A DNA stretch of 32,752 nucleotides from Phycisphaerales bacterium. GTDB taxonomy: Bacteria; Planctomycetota; UBA1135; UBA2386. The notes under the pieces are model-generated. The model was given only the letters and a program-made list of their open reading frames with translations. It searched no databases and had not been told where the DNA came from. Position numbers and translations under genes: made by a program. Shown here piece after piece: positions 25,523-32,752 of this stretch (position 1 is the first letter of the stretch; the number at the start of each line of letters is the position of its first letter). Location: NCBI GenBank assembly GCA_020247305.1, contig JADCJE010000189.1, positions 1-32,752 of the forward strand, read 5' to 3'.

Positions 25523-26602
25523 TCAGGCCAGCGTCGGGTAGTCGTTGTAGCCCTTCTCGCCGGGCGTGTAGAGCGTCGCCCAGTCGGGCTGGTTGAGCGC
25601 TTCCCCGCGGCGGGTGCGGCGCACGAGGTCGGGGTTGGCGAGGAAGGCGAGCCCGAACGCGATCAGGTCGGCGTGGCCCTCGGCGAGCGCCCGTTCGCCC
25701 GCAGCGGCGTCGCCGCCGTGGTTGAGCACGAACGGCCCGTCGAACGCGGCCCGCATTGGACCGGCCTGCGGCGGCAGGTCGACGTGCATCGGGTGGCCCT
25801 TGCCCGGCTCGGTCACGTGCAGGTACGCGAGGCCGAGGCGGCCGAGGCTGCGCGCGGCGTGCTCGAACGTGCGCACCGGGTTGCTGTCGGCCATGTCGTT
25901 GTACGCGCCGCTCGGCGACAGGCGCACGCCGACGCGGTCGGCCGACCACGCGCCGGCGCAGGCTTCGGCGACCTCGAGCAGGAAGCGCGCGCGGTTGGCG
26001 ACGCTGCCGCCGTAGCGGTCGGTGCGCTGGTTGGTGCGGTCGCGCAGGAACTGGTCGATGAGGTAGCCGTTGGCGGCGTGCAATTCGACGCCGTCGAAGC
26101 CGGCGGCGCGGGCGCGGGCCGTCGCCGCGGCGTACTCCTGCACGATGCGCGGGATCTCGGCGAGGTCGAGCGCGCGCGGCGTGACGTACGGCTTCTTGCC
26201 GCCCGCAGTGTGCGTCTCGCCCTGCGCCTGGATCGGCGACGGCGCGACCGGCGTGGCGCCGCCGAGGAAGTCAGGGTGCGAGACGCGGCCCATGTGCCAC
26301 AGCTGCACGAAGACCTTGCCGCCGCGCGCGTGCACGGCCGACGTCACCGGCCGCCAGCCGGCGATCTGCTCGTCGCTCCAGATGCCGGGCGCGCCGAGCC
26401 AGCCGACCGCGGTCGGGCTGATCGCGGTGGCTTCGGTGACGATCAGGCCGGCGCTGGCGCGGTCGGCGTAGTGGCGCGCGGCCATCGGCTGCGGCACGCC
26501 GCGCGCGTCGTTGCGGCCGCGGGTCATCGGCGCCATGACGAAGCGGTTGGCGAGCGACAGCGGGCCGAGGCGGAAGGGACGGAACAGGCGGGTGAGCGAC
26601 AT
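25523..26602 (-). CDS. Old yellow enzyme family NADH:flavin oxidoreductase (ene-reductase)
   Basis: This 359-residue FMN enzyme has the complete OYE TIM barrel. It starts LFRPFRLGPLSLANRFVMAPMTR. The substrate-anion pair H175/N178 and Y180 lie in HAANGYLIDQF, and RTDRYGGS (193-200) is the FMN-site signature. It ends with FGLAFLANPDL and WATLYT. The family reduces activated C=C bonds (enones, nitro compounds) with NAD(P)H. Physiological substrates are rarely known, but detoxification is usual. I use ATG 26602, which gives the standard length; ATG 26611 would add three residues. It is 198 bp downstream of cysD, with a hairpin between them, so it may have its own promoter. Confidence 0.93.
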   Translation of the reverse strand: MSLTRLFRPFRLGPLSLANRFVMAPMTRGRNDARGVPQPMAARHYADRASAGLIVTEATAISPTAVGWLGAPGIWSDEQIAGWRPVTSAVHARGGKVFVQLWHMGRVSHPDFLGGATPVAPSPIQAQGETHTAGGKKPYVTPRALDLAEIPRIVQEYAAATARARAAGFDGVELHAANGYLIDQFLRDRTNQRTDRYGGSVANRARFLLEVAEACAGAWSADRVGVRLSPSGAYNDMADSNPVRTFEHAARSLGRLGLAYLHVTEPGKGHPMHVDLPPQAGPMRAAFDGPFVLNHGGDAAAGERALAEGHADLIAFGLAFLANPDLVRRTRRGEALNQPDWATLYTPGEKGYNDYPTLA

Positions 26603-26680
26603 CGGTGCCATGGTTGCGGGGCGCAGCGAACGTGCTGCGGGGCAGGGGTTGTAGCGGGCCCCGCCGTCTGATGACACGCA

Positions 26681-26692
26681 GGCACGTGTGCC
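26681..26692. promoter_or_regulatory. Short palindrome upstream of the ene-reductase gene
   Basis: GGCAC-GT-GTGCC has perfect 5-bp arms and lies 79 bp upstream of the start at 26602. Ene-reductase genes often have a local repressor site, but none of the usual regulators is encoded nearby, so this is a weak candidate. Confidence 0.2.
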
Positions 26693-26782
26693 CGCGCAGG
26701 TCTGCAGCGGCCGGGTCGCCGGCGACGGCGGGGCCGCCGCGATGACGGTCTGCGCGTCGTACCGCCTGCCCATGAACGACGC

Positions 26783-26802
26783 GACCGGAGCCGGCTCCGG
26801 TC
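26783..26802 (-). terminator. 20-bp palindrome at the cysD stop codon
   Basis: GACCGGAGCCGGCTCCGGTC is a perfect palindrome whose edge includes part of the TGA stop (26801-26803). As RNA it gives an 8-bp stem with a CCGG loop directly at the end of cysD. It is the strongest terminator-like stem in the window, though no T-tract follows. Confidence 0.55.
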
Positions 26803-27703
26803 AGAAGTAGCCTTCGCGCTTCTTCTTCTCCATCGACGCCTCTTCGTCGCGGTCGATCAGGCGGCCGGCGCGCTCCGACGTGTCGCTGCGCATCAGCTCG
26901 GCGATGACCTCCTTGATGGTCGCCGCGTGCGACTCGTGCGCGGCGGTCAGTGGGTAGGCGCCCAGCGTGCGGAAGCGGACCATGCGCTGCTCGGGCCGTT
27001 CGCCGGGCAGCAGGCGCATGCGTTCGTCGTCGCACAGCACGAAGTACTCGCCGCGGCGGACGACCGGCCGGTCCTTGGCGAAGTACAGCGGCACCATCGG
27101 GATCTGGCGCAGTTCGCTGTAGAGCCAGACGTCGAGTTCGGTCCAGTTGGACAGCGGGAACACGCGCATGCTCTCGCCGCGGTTCACGCGCTGGTTGTAG
27201 AGGTTCCACAGTTCCGGCCGCTGGTTCTTCGGGTCCCACTGGTGGAAGCGGTCGCGGAAGCTGAACACGCGCTCCTTCGCGCGGCTGCGCTCCTCGTCGC
27301 GGCGGCCGCCGCCGAACGCGGCGTCGAAGCCGTGCTGGTCGAGCGCCTGCTTCAGCGACTCGGTCAGCGTCAGGCGCGTGAACTCGGTGCTCGGCACGTC
27401 GAACGGGTTGATGCGCGGATCGCGCGCCGCCTCGCTCTGGTGCACGAGCATGCGCAGGCCATGACGGGCCGTCAGTTCGTCGCGCAGCCGGTACATGTCC
27501 TGGAAGTCCCAGCAGCAGTCGATGTGCAGCAGCGGGAACGGCAGCGGCGCTGGCGCGAACGCCCGCCGCGCGAGCTCGAGCATCACGCCCGAGTCCTTGC
27601 CGATCGAGAACAGCATCACCGGGTTGCGCGCGACCGCGGCGACCTCGCGGAAGACGTGGATCGACTCGGCTTCGAGCTGGGCGAGGTGGGACAGGACCGG
27701 CAT
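26801..27703 (-). CDS. cysD: Sulfate adenylyltransferase subunit 2 CysD
   Basis: This 300-residue protein is a full-length CysD. It begins [16 protein letters not shown] and has the PP-loop SIGKDS (33-38) of ATP pyrophosphatase enzymes. The conserved [25 protein letters not shown] and [10 protein letters not shown] segments follow, and it ends in the canonical KKREGYF. CysD makes APS from sulfate and ATP together with the GTPase CysN, the first step of sulfate assimilation. CysN normally follows cysD directly; here the next gene is an ene-reductase and a hairpin lies at the cysD stop. The partner must be elsewhere or absent. The ATG at 27703 has a promoter-like TTGCCG-N18-TACACC just upstream, with TACACC 7 bases before the start. 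Confidence 0.95.
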   Translation of the reverse strand: MPVLSHLAQLEAESIHVFREVAAVARNPVMLFSIGKDSGVMLELARRAFAPAPLPFPLLHIDCCWDFQDMYRLRDELTARHGLRMLVHQSEAARDPRINPFDVPSTEFTRLTLTESLKQALDQHGFDAAFGGGRRDEERSRAKERVFSFRDRFHQWDPKNQRPELWNLYNQRVNRGESMRVFPLSNWTELDVWLYSELRQIPMVPLYFAKDRPVVRRGEYFVLCDDERMRLLPGERPEQRMVRFRTLGAYPLTAAHESHAATIKEVIAELMRSDTSERAGRLIDRDEEASMEKKKREGYF

Positions 27704-27710
27704 GTGGCCG

Positions 27711-27740
27711 GGTGTAGGACGCGCGGGCCGCCCACGGCAA
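27711..27740 (-). promoter_or_regulatory. Putative cysD promoter (TTGCCG-N18-TACACC)
   Basis: On the minus strand TTGCCG (27740-27735) and TACACC (27716-27711) are 18 bases apart. The -10 box ends 7 bases before the ATG, which predicts a leaderless or nearly leaderless mRNA. Confidence 0.4.
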
Positions 27741-27850
27741 GCCTGCCGTCGGCGCCGGACGCATGGCGCGCGCGTGGGCGGCGTGCGGTCGGGCGGGCTT
27801 GACGGCCGGCGCTCCAGCGGCAAGCGTGCGCGCCTCGCCTTGCATCTGCC

Positions 27851-28609
27851 ATGCCGACAATCGCCGACAACCGTTGGAGTTGGGACAACCCGGACCACTG
27901 GCTGCGCCACGGCGACGAATGGTCGACGAGTTGGGGTTCGACTGCCGGGATGTGGCTCGGCACCATCCTGCCGCGGATCGGCGGCATGCTGCCGGCTGAC
28001 CACGTGCTGGAGATCGCGTTCGGGCACGGTCGCGTGACCGAACTTCTGCTGCCGCGGTGCAAGCGGTACACGGGCGTCGATCTGGCCCCGACCTGCGTCG
28101 CGTTCTGCCGCGAGCGCTTTGCCGGCGTCGGACATGCCGCCTTCCACGGCAATGACGGCACGTCGATGCCGATGGTCGCCGACGGCAGCGTCGACTTCGC
28201 CTTCAGTTGGGATTCGCTCGTGCACGCGGAGGCCGACGCGGTGCTCGGCTACGTCGCCGAGCTGGGGCGCGTGCTGCGGCCCGGGGCAGCGGCCTTCCTG
28301 CACCACAGCAACCTGCGGGCGTTCCTCCGCGATGGCGTGTTGGCCGTGCCCAACGTGCACTGGCGCGCGACGACCGTCGATGCCGCGCTGCTGCGGGAGC
28401 ATGCGCCGGCGCACGGTCTGGCAGTCGTGGCGCAGGAGCTGGTGCAGTGGGGGGCGGCCGAGGCCAACGACTGCTTCACCCTGCTGCGGCGCCTCCGCCC
28501 CGGCGAGGCGGCGCCGTCGGCGCGCGAATGGCGTCACGCCGACTTCGGCGCCGAGATGGGACTCGCCCGCATCCTGGGCGGCCTGTACCGCGGCGAAGGC
28601 GCGCCGTAG
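27851..28609 (+). CDS. Class I SAM-dependent methyltransferase
   Basis: This 252-residue protein has a Rossmann methyltransferase core. Motif I is [10 protein letters not shown] (52-61), with the usual Gly-x-Gly form as GHG. TGVDLAP (74-80) is the strand-2 acidic end, and [17 protein letters not shown] is the strand-4 region. A later strand, [13 protein letters not shown], is typical of the post-IV motif. The N-terminal segment ([17 protein letters not shown]) resembles small-molecule or sugar methyltransferases with an aromatic lid. The substrate is unknown. The gene is divergent from cysD (147-bp spacer) and convergent with the pirin gene (40 bp). The ATG at 27851 fits the start of conserved sequence. 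Confidence 0.85.
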   Translation: MPTIADNRWSWDNPDHWLRHGDEWSTSWGSTAGMWLGTILPRIGGMLPADHVLEIAFGHGRVTELLLPRCKRYTGVDLAPTCVAFCRERFAGVGHAAFHGNDGTSMPMVADGSVDFAFSWDSLVHAEADAVLGYVAELGRVLRPGAAAFLHHSNLRAFLRDGVLAVPNVHWRATTVDAALLREHAPAHGLAVVAQELVQWGAAEANDCFTLLRRLRPGEAAPSAREWRHADFGAEMGLARILGGLYRGEGAP

Positions 28610-28649
28610 CGGCCGATCGACGGCGTGCGGCGGCCGTGCGCTCCGCGGG

Positions 28650-29351
28650 TCACTTCAGGTCGAACAGCAGCGCTTCGCCGTCGGCGGTCGCGGTGATCGC
28701 GACCGTGCCGGTGTCCTCGGTGTGCACGCCGTCGCCCTGCGCCACGGCGACGTCGCCGACGCGCAGCGCGCCGGTCGCCACCTGCAGCCACATGCCGCGG
28801 CCGGGCGCGACCGTGTGCGACGTCGCCTCGCCGGCGCGCAGCTTGAGCCGGCGCACGATCGCGTCCTGCTGGATCACGGCGCTGCCGTCGCGCCCGTCCG
28901 GCGCGATGACGACGACGTCGGCCGCGTTCGCCTGCGCCGGCGTCGGCTTCCACTCGGTGTAGCTCGGCTTGAGCCCGCGCACGCGCGGCTGGATCCACAC
29001 CTGCAGGATGCGCAGCCGCCGGCTGCGGTCGGGATTGTGCTCGCTGTGCGCGACGCCAGTGCCGGCGCTCATCAGCTGGATCTCGCCCGGCCGCAGCGTG
29101 CGGCCGTTGCCCATGCTGTCCTCGTGCGCGATCGCGCCTTCGAGCACGTAGCTGAAGATCTCCATGTCGCGGTGCGGGTGGGTCGGGAAGCCCACGCCCG
29201 GCGCGATGACGTCGTCGTTGATCACGCGCAGGCTGCGGAAGCCCATGTGCGCGGGGTCGAAGTACTCGGCGAAGCTGAACGAGTGCCACGTGTCGAGCCA
29301 GCCGTGGTCGGCATGCCCGCGGTCATGGGCCTTGCGGACGGTGAGTCGCAT
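28650..29351 (-). CDS. Pirin family protein (YhhW-like bicupin)
   Basis: This 233-residue bicupin has the pirin metal site H58, H60, H102 and E104, visible in [16 protein letters not shown] and GVAHSEHN. It starts with [16 protein letters not shown], the family signature, and ends with a second cupin (about 150-233) that is smaller and lacks metal ligands. E. coli YhhW has quercetin 2,3-dioxygenase activity; other pirins act as redox or transcription co-regulators. The physiological role here is unknown. The gene is convergent with the methyltransferase and divergent from a small membrane protein. The ATG at 29351 gives the standard length. Confidence 0.93.
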   Translation of the reverse strand: MRLTVRKAHDRGHADHGWLDTWHSFSFAEYFDPAHMGFRSLRVINDDVIAPGVGFPTHPHRDMEIFSYVLEGAIAHEDSMGNGRTLRPGEIQLMSAGTGVAHSEHNPDRSRRLRILQVWIQPRVRGLKPSYTEWKPTPAQANAADVVVIAPDGRDGSAVIQQDAIVRRLKLRAGEATSHTVAPGRGMWLQVATGALRVGDVAVAQGDGVHTEDTGTVAITATADGEALLFDLK

Positions 29352-29471
29352 CGGACGCGCAAGGTGGGCCGCGGCGCGGCGGCAGGCAAGGGCGAGCCGC
29401 GCGCGTCCCGTGACGCAGGCTCCCGGCGCCTGCCAACGCGGTCGGGCGGCCAGTCTTCTTGGGGCGTTTGG

Positions 29472-29477
29472 TAGGAT
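29472..29477 (+). promoter_or_regulatory. Putative -10 element (TAGGAT), leaderless arrangement
   Basis: GGTAGGAT lies 7 bases before the ATG at 29485. Its spacing is the same as that of other TAnnnT boxes in this window. No clear -35 was found. Confidence 0.35.
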
Positions 29478-29484
29478 CCGCACG

Positions 29485-30024
29485 ATGGACGGTCCTGCGC
29501 CGGCAACCGTGCCCGGTTCCCACGCTGCCGCGCCCATGCGCGGCAGCGTGGGCGCGGTCGCGGCGTGCGCGCTGGTCGGCGTCGTGCTGGGCACGCTGCT
29601 CGGCGCATTCGGCGCCGGGTTCGTCCGGTCGCTCGTTTGGCGCGTCGTCGGCACGCCGTGGCGCGATGCATGGCTGCTGTGGCCCGCCTGCGCGATGGGC
29701 GTGCTCGGTGCCGTCTGGCTGACGATGCGGGCGCCGCGACCGCGCGCGGCCGGGACGTCGCTGCGCCGCCGCCGGTCGGATCGCGCGCGGCATGGTTGGG
29801 TCGACCTGGTGTTCCGGACCGGCATCGGCATGGCGTGGGGCGCATTCGCGCTGCCGTGCGCGGTCTTGGCGCTGTCGGTGTGGCTGCAGGCGTTTGGCGT
29901 GCACGACGAGGTCGACCCGGTCTTCGGTTCGATCGTCGGTTTCTGGGTGCTCGCGGGGATCCTGCCCGGCGCGGCGCTCGGTGGCGTCTGGTTCGGCTGC
30001 GACCTGCCGTGGTTGCGCCGGTAG
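29485..30024 (+). CDS. Small integral membrane protein of unknown function
   Basis: This 179-residue protein has four predicted membrane segments (about 23-48, 61-82, 110-137, 148-170) and a basic loop between the second and third (RRRRSDRARH), which places that loop in the cytoplasm. No family is recognised. The first 17 residues are low complexity (PAPATVPGSHAAAP). An in-frame ATG at 29536 would give a protein starting just before the first membrane span. That second ATG begins in the loop of a very strong hairpin (29519-29552). The neighbours (pirin, peroxiredoxin, Dps) suggest a stress context, but nothing in the protein itself shows a function. Confidence 0.65.
   Translation: MDGPAPATVPGSHAAAPMRGSVGAVAACALVGVVLGTLLGAFGAGFVRSLVWRVVGTPWRDAWLLWPACAMGVLGAVWLTMRAPRPRAAGTSLRRRRSDRARHGWVDLVFRTGIGMAWGAFALPCAVLALSVWLQAFGVHDEVDPVFGSIVGFWVLAGILPGAALGGVWFGCDLPWLRR
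29519..29552. repeat. 15-bp perfect inverted repeat with a 4-base loop
   Basis: CCCACGCTGCCGCGC (29519-29533) and its exact complement (29538-29552) flank the loop CCAT. The in-frame ATG 29536-29538 begins in the loop. It lies within the 5' part of the small membrane protein gene. Confidence 0.9.
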
Positions 30025-30199
30025 GACGCGGCGTCACGGCAGGCAACGCCGCCCGGCGCGCGTCTTTGCGTCCGGGAACGCGCCACCGAGCGTCGGCGAA
30101 TCCACCGTTTCGCCGGCGGTGAGAGGTCCTGCCCCAGCCGCGAAGCCACGCGCCGGATCGTCGCGGCGAGTTGCTGTGCGCGCGGCGCGGCGCTGCGGG

Positions 30200-30205
30200 T
30201 ACACC
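30200..30205 (+). promoter_or_regulatory. Putative -10 element (TACACC) of the peroxiredoxin gene
   Basis: GGTACACC lies 6 bases before the ATG at 30212. It matches the TACACC box of cysD in sequence and nearly in distance to the start. The 187-bp spacer before this gene shows no other clear signal. Confidence 0.3.
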
Positions 30206-30211
30206 GCTGCA

Positions 30212-30751
30212 ATGAAGACCGTAGGACAGCAGTTCCCGCCGTTTCGCCTGCCCGCCGCCGTGTCGCTGACGCCCGGCCAGCACTTCCAGGACGTCGCGCA
30301 CGACGGCTACCCAGGCAAGTGGCTCGTCGTCTTCGCGTGGCCGCTCGACTTCACGTTCGTGTGCCCGACCGAGATCGCGGCCTTCGGCGCGCGCAACGCC
30401 GCGTTCGCCGAGCGCGGCGCGCAGGTGCTCGGCCTCTCGTGCGACAGCGAGTACGCGCACCTCGCGTGGCGCCAGAGCCATCCCGACCTCAGGGACCTGC
30501 CGTTCCCGATGTTGGCCGACAGGAAGCGCGAACTGTGCGCCGCGCTCGGCATCCTGCACGAGCAGGAAGGCATCCCCGTGCGCGCGACGTTCGTCGTCGA
30601 TCCGCAGGGCGTGATCCGCCATGCGGCGGCGCACGACCTCGACGTCGGCCGCTCGGTCGACGAGGTGCTGCGCACGCTCGACGCGCTGCAGACCGGCGCG
30701 ATGTGTCCGGCCGGCTGGCGGAAGGGCCAGCCGACTTTGTCTGCGCCATGA
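30212..30751 (+). CDS. AhpC/TSA-type peroxiredoxin
   Basis: This 179-residue thiol peroxidase has the peroxidatic site PLDFTFVCPTE with C51 and the conserved P44 and T48, an active-site Arg near 124 (VRATFVVD), and a resolving cysteine at C165 in AMCPAGW. It reduces H2O2 or organic peroxides through a disulfide cycle as a 2-Cys enzyme. The usual reductant partners AhpF or AhpD are not in the window; thioredoxin could serve. The Dps gene follows after 68 bp, so the two probably form an oxidative-stress operon. The ATG at 30212 gives the normal AhpC start (VGQQFPPFRLPA). Confidence 0.92.
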   Translation: MKTVGQQFPPFRLPAAVSLTPGQHFQDVAHDGYPGKWLVVFAWPLDFTFVCPTEIAAFGARNAAFAERGAQVLGLSCDSEYAHLAWRQSHPDLRDLPFPMLADRKRELCAALGILHEQEGIPVRATFVVDPQGVIRHAAAHDLDVGRSVDEVLRTLDALQTGAMCPAGWRKGQPTLSAP

Positions 30752-30819
30752 GCGCGGCGCCGGCGTGTCCTCGCGCGTGCAGGCGCCTGCCGCCGCAACC
30801 GCAACCGAGACCGGAGACC

Positions 30820-31296
30820 ATGTCCACTTCGCCCAGTCGCCTGTCCACGTCCGCGCGCGAGGCGCTCAGCGCCGCGCTGCGCCTCGTCCTGCTCGACGGC
30901 CTCGATCTCTACACGCAGCTCAAGGTCGCGCATTGGAACATCCGCGGTCCGCACTTCGCGGCGCTGCATCCGCTGTTCGACCAGTTCGCGACCGACCAGG
31001 CGGCGAACAACGACGCCGTCGCCGAGCGCGTCCTGACCCTGGGCCACCTCGCGGTCGGCACTGCGCGGCAGGTCGCCGCCGGCTCGCGCCTGCCGGAGTA
31101 CCCGCAGGACACGACGCGCGACCTGGAGCACGTCCGGCTGCTGGCCGAGCGCATCGGCGCGCACCTCGACGGCCTGCGCGGTGCGCGCGAGGTGGCCAAG
31201 CGCTACGAGGACGAGGACACGTTCGACCTGCTGACCGGCATGGTCGAGCAGTTCGAGAAGCACGCGTGGTTCCTGCACGCGACGCTCGGCGGCTGA
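30820..31296 (+). CDS. dps: Dps-like ferritin (DNA-binding protein from starved cells)
   Basis: This 158-residue four-helix protein carries the Dps ferroxidase ligands at the standard spacing: H38 (AHWN), H50, D65 and E69 (NNDAVAER). Dps dodecamers oxidise Fe2+ with H2O2, store iron and protect DNA. The N-terminus is short (about 12 residues) with few positive charges, so DNA binding is uncertain. A ribosome site GGAG lies 6 bases before the ATG at 30820. The gene follows peroxiredoxin, consistent with joint induction by peroxide. Confidence 0.92.
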   Translation: MSTSPSRLSTSAREALSAALRLVLLDGLDLYTQLKVAHWNIRGPHFAALHPLFDQFATDQAANNDAVAERVLTLGHLAVGTARQVAAGSRLPEYPQDTTRDLEHVRLLAERIGAHLDGLRGAREVAKRYEDEDTFDLLTGMVEQFEKHAWFLHATLGG

Positions 31297-31598
31297 GCGC
31301 GCGCCGGCCGTGCGCGCCGTGGCGCGGTCCGCCGCGGTGACGACGAGAACGCTGCTCGTGCCCAACACCCCTTCGCGCACGTATCGGTGCTCGTCCTTGC
31401 CTTGACGCGCACCAGCCAACGACGACAACCAACCAACCTGAGAGAGCAGAATCGCTGCGGCCGGACGTGAGCAAAGGGGTGCGGGCACGGCAGCGGCGCG
31501 GTTACGCGCAGCGACGGCTTGCCAACACGACACGTCGACGAGGCGTACGCTCTCGGTACACGCTGGGCAGGTAAGCGATCGCATGGCAGCATCCGGAC
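31297..31598. other. Intergenic region between dps and the S9 peptidase gene
   Basis: About 300 bases with no convincing coding frame. Part of it (about 31370-31450) is less GC-rich than its surroundings and includes TTGACG (31402-31407) and a run of AACC repeats. A better -10-like box, TACGCT, is at 31546-31551, about 48 bases before the next start. An imperfect hairpin covers that start (31575-31610). Confidence 0.5.
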
Positions 31599-31610
31599 AT
31601 GCGCGATCGC
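31575..31610 (+). promoter_or_regulatory. Hairpin covering the start codon of the S9 peptidase gene
   Basis: GCGATCGCATG (31575-31585) can pair with CATGCGCGATCGC (31598-31610), an 11-bp stem with a 2-base bulge and a 12-base loop. The ATG 31599-31601 lies in the second arm. It could limit translation initiation. Confidence 0.35.
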
Positions 31611-32752
31611 ACAGTTCGTGGCCGGCTCGGGCAGTTCGCCGTGCATGCCGTGGTCCTGGCCGTGTTCGCGGCCGTGGGCGGCGCCGCGCCGGCCCAGGGT
31701 ACGCGGGCTGACTACGAACGCGCGCGGGCGTTGCCGGAGGCCTGGGCCCGGCTCGACCGGCCGTTCCGGCCGCAGTGGCGCTGGCTCGACGGCGGTGCGC
31801 GGCTGTGGTTCGTCGACGACCGCGGCGCAGAGCCGCAGTGGGTGCTGGTCGCCGCCGACGGCACGGTGCGCCGCGCCGGCGCGCGGCACCAACTCGGCCT
31901 GCCCGATGGCGACGTGGCGCTGGCGCCGCGCGCGCGCTGGCGGCCGAGCGGCGGCTCGGGCCACGCGACGGCGATCACGTTCCACAACCGCTTCGATCGC
32001 GCGGTGCGGGTGCTCTGGGTCGCTGGCGACGGCGTGCTGAAGCCGTACGGCGAAGTTCCCGCCGGCGGCGAGCGGCGCTTCGCCACGTTCGCCGGGCACC
32101 AGTGGGTGCTCGACTTCGCCGCCGACGACCTCGCCGGCATCTTCGTCGCCGAGCGCGCCGATGGCCGCGCGATCGTCGACGCAGCCTCGCGCGAGCGCGC
32201 GATGGCGCGCGCCGTCGACGAGCCGCCGCCTGTCCGGCGCGCCGGCGAGTTGTTCGTGCGCGACCACGACGTCTGGCGGCGCCGCGCCGGCGAGGAGTCG
32301 CGGCTGTCGCGCGATGGCGCGGCCGGCGATCCCTACCACCTGCCCGCGCATTGGTCGCCCGACGGCACGAAGGCGCTCGGCTTCCAGGTCGCCCCCGGCG
32401 AGGAGCGCCTCGTGCACCTCGTCGAGTCGGCGCCCAAGGACCAACTGCAGCCCAAGCTGCACACGGTGCCGTACCGCAAGCCCGGCGACCGCATCGAACG
32501 GCCGCGGCCACGCCTGTTCGACGTCGCGGCCGGTCGGCAGGTGGCGATCGACGACGCGCCGTTCGCCGACGCGTGGTCGCTCGACCACGTGCATTGGGCG
32601 GCGGACGGCAAGGAGGTGTTCGTGCTGCACAACCAGCGCGGCCACCAGCGGCTGCGGCTCTTTGCCATCGACGCGGCGAGCGGCGCCGTGCGCACGGTGA
32701 TCGACGAGCGCAACGACACCTTCGTCGACTACTCGCAGAAGACGTGGCTGCA
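31599..32752 (+). CDS. S9 family (DPP IV-type) peptidase with pVHL-like beta domain, N-terminal part (runs off the window)
   Basis: The frame from ATG 31599 stays open to the window end (384 codons seen). It has a signal peptide (about 12-33, ending APAQG), then a beta-propeller typical of DPP IV N-terminal regions: RPQWRWLDGGARLWFV, HWSPDGTKALGFQV, the family hallmark PYRKPGD (291-297) and HWAADGKEVFVL. The catalytic alpha/beta hydrolase domain would lie beyond the window. Residues about 121-185 (ITFHNRFDRAVRVLWV ... KPYGEVPAGGERRF ... AGHQWVLDF) match the beta domain of the von Hippel-Lindau protein. Positions equivalent to human Y98, S111, H115 and W117 are Y150, T163, H167 and W169. Secreted S9 peptidases cleave after proline or related residues; the added domain may bind substrate. 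Confidence 0.85.
   Translation, partial: MRDRTVRGRLGQFAVHAVVLAVFAAVGGAAPAQGTRADYERARALPEAWARLDRPFRPQWRWLDGGARLWFVDDRGAEPQWVLVAADGTVRRAGARHQLGLPDGDVALAPRARWRPSGGSGHATAITFHNRFDRAVRVLWVAGDGVLKPYGEVPAGGERRFATFAGHQWVLDFAADDLAGIFVAERADGRAIVDAASRERAMARAVDEPPPVRRAGELFVRDHDVWRRRAGEESRLSRDGAAGDPYHLPAHWSPDGTKALGFQVAPGEERLVHLVESAPKDQLQPKLHTVPYRKPGDRIERPRPRLFDVAAGRQVAIDDAPFADAWSLDHVHWAADGKEVFVLHNQRGHQRLRLFAIDAASGAVRTVIDERNDTFVDYSQKTWL

Noticed and set aside
31430..31490. Sequence resembling riboswitch fragments (CTGAGAGAG followed by GGGGTGC; CTCTCTCAGG on the other strand)
   Set aside because: The TPP-like pieces are in the wrong order and the second TPP-aptamer half is missing. For a glycine aptamer there is no matching 5' GGAGAG stem on the minus strand. 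No other aptamer core was found.

Overview
The window is very GC-rich, with G or C at nearly every third codon position. It reads like a chromosome piece of a diderm bacterium, most likely a planctomycete of one of the high-GC lineages. The reasons are an ECF sigma factor of the planctomycete-expanded type directly followed by a Ser/Thr kinase with a single membrane span and C-terminal TPRs, an S9 peptidase carrying a pVHL-like beta domain, a TonB/TonB-dependent receptor pair, and flagellar FliN. This assignment is inferred from gene content; there is no rRNA in the window. Because of the GC bias all six frames are widely open, and most long open frames (including one of 2300 codons antisense to 14.6-20.4 kb) are not genes.

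Layout. 1-436: end of a flagellar switch operon (possible FliM tail, then FliN). 464-5980: a TonB-like protein divergent from a TonB-dependent receptor, with two matching inverted repeats between them, then a secreted protein made of two copies of a glycoside-hydrolase-like barrel. 5988-9661: a DcuC-like transporter and a ThrE/YjjP-YjjB-like exporter, divergent, then a convergent Rpn/PD-(D/E)XK transposase-like nuclease. 9788-13354: full-length cobalamin-dependent methionine synthase MetH. 13746-20535, all minus strand: a C-terminal relic of a large envelope protein, two full-length tandem paralogues of that family (about 910 and 960 aa), a small 4Fe-4S ferredoxin, and a membrane-anchored SmpA/BamE-like protein. 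20742-21872: a secreted protein of unknown function. 22012-25345: the ECF sigma factor and Ser/Thr kinase pair. 25382-31296: redox and sulfur genes (small gene relic, OYE-family ene-reductase, CysD without CysN, a methyltransferase, a pirin, a small membrane protein, a peroxiredoxin and Dps). 31599-end: the start of a DPP IV-type S9 peptidase, which leaves the window.

How the genes work together. The TonB/receptor/double-barrel block suggests uptake of a ligand released or processed outside the cell. The sigma/kinase pair is a signalling unit with no visible target here. Peroxiredoxin and Dps form a short oxidative-stress operon. The most unusual items are the pVHL-like insertion in the S9 peptidase, with all four hydroxyproline-pocket positions kept or conservatively replaced; the relic of a third member of the large envelope family; the duplicated glycosidase-like barrel with equal spacing of its glutamate pairs; three separate tandem duplications that contain start codons; and a 15-bp perfect hairpin with an in-frame ATG starting in its loop.
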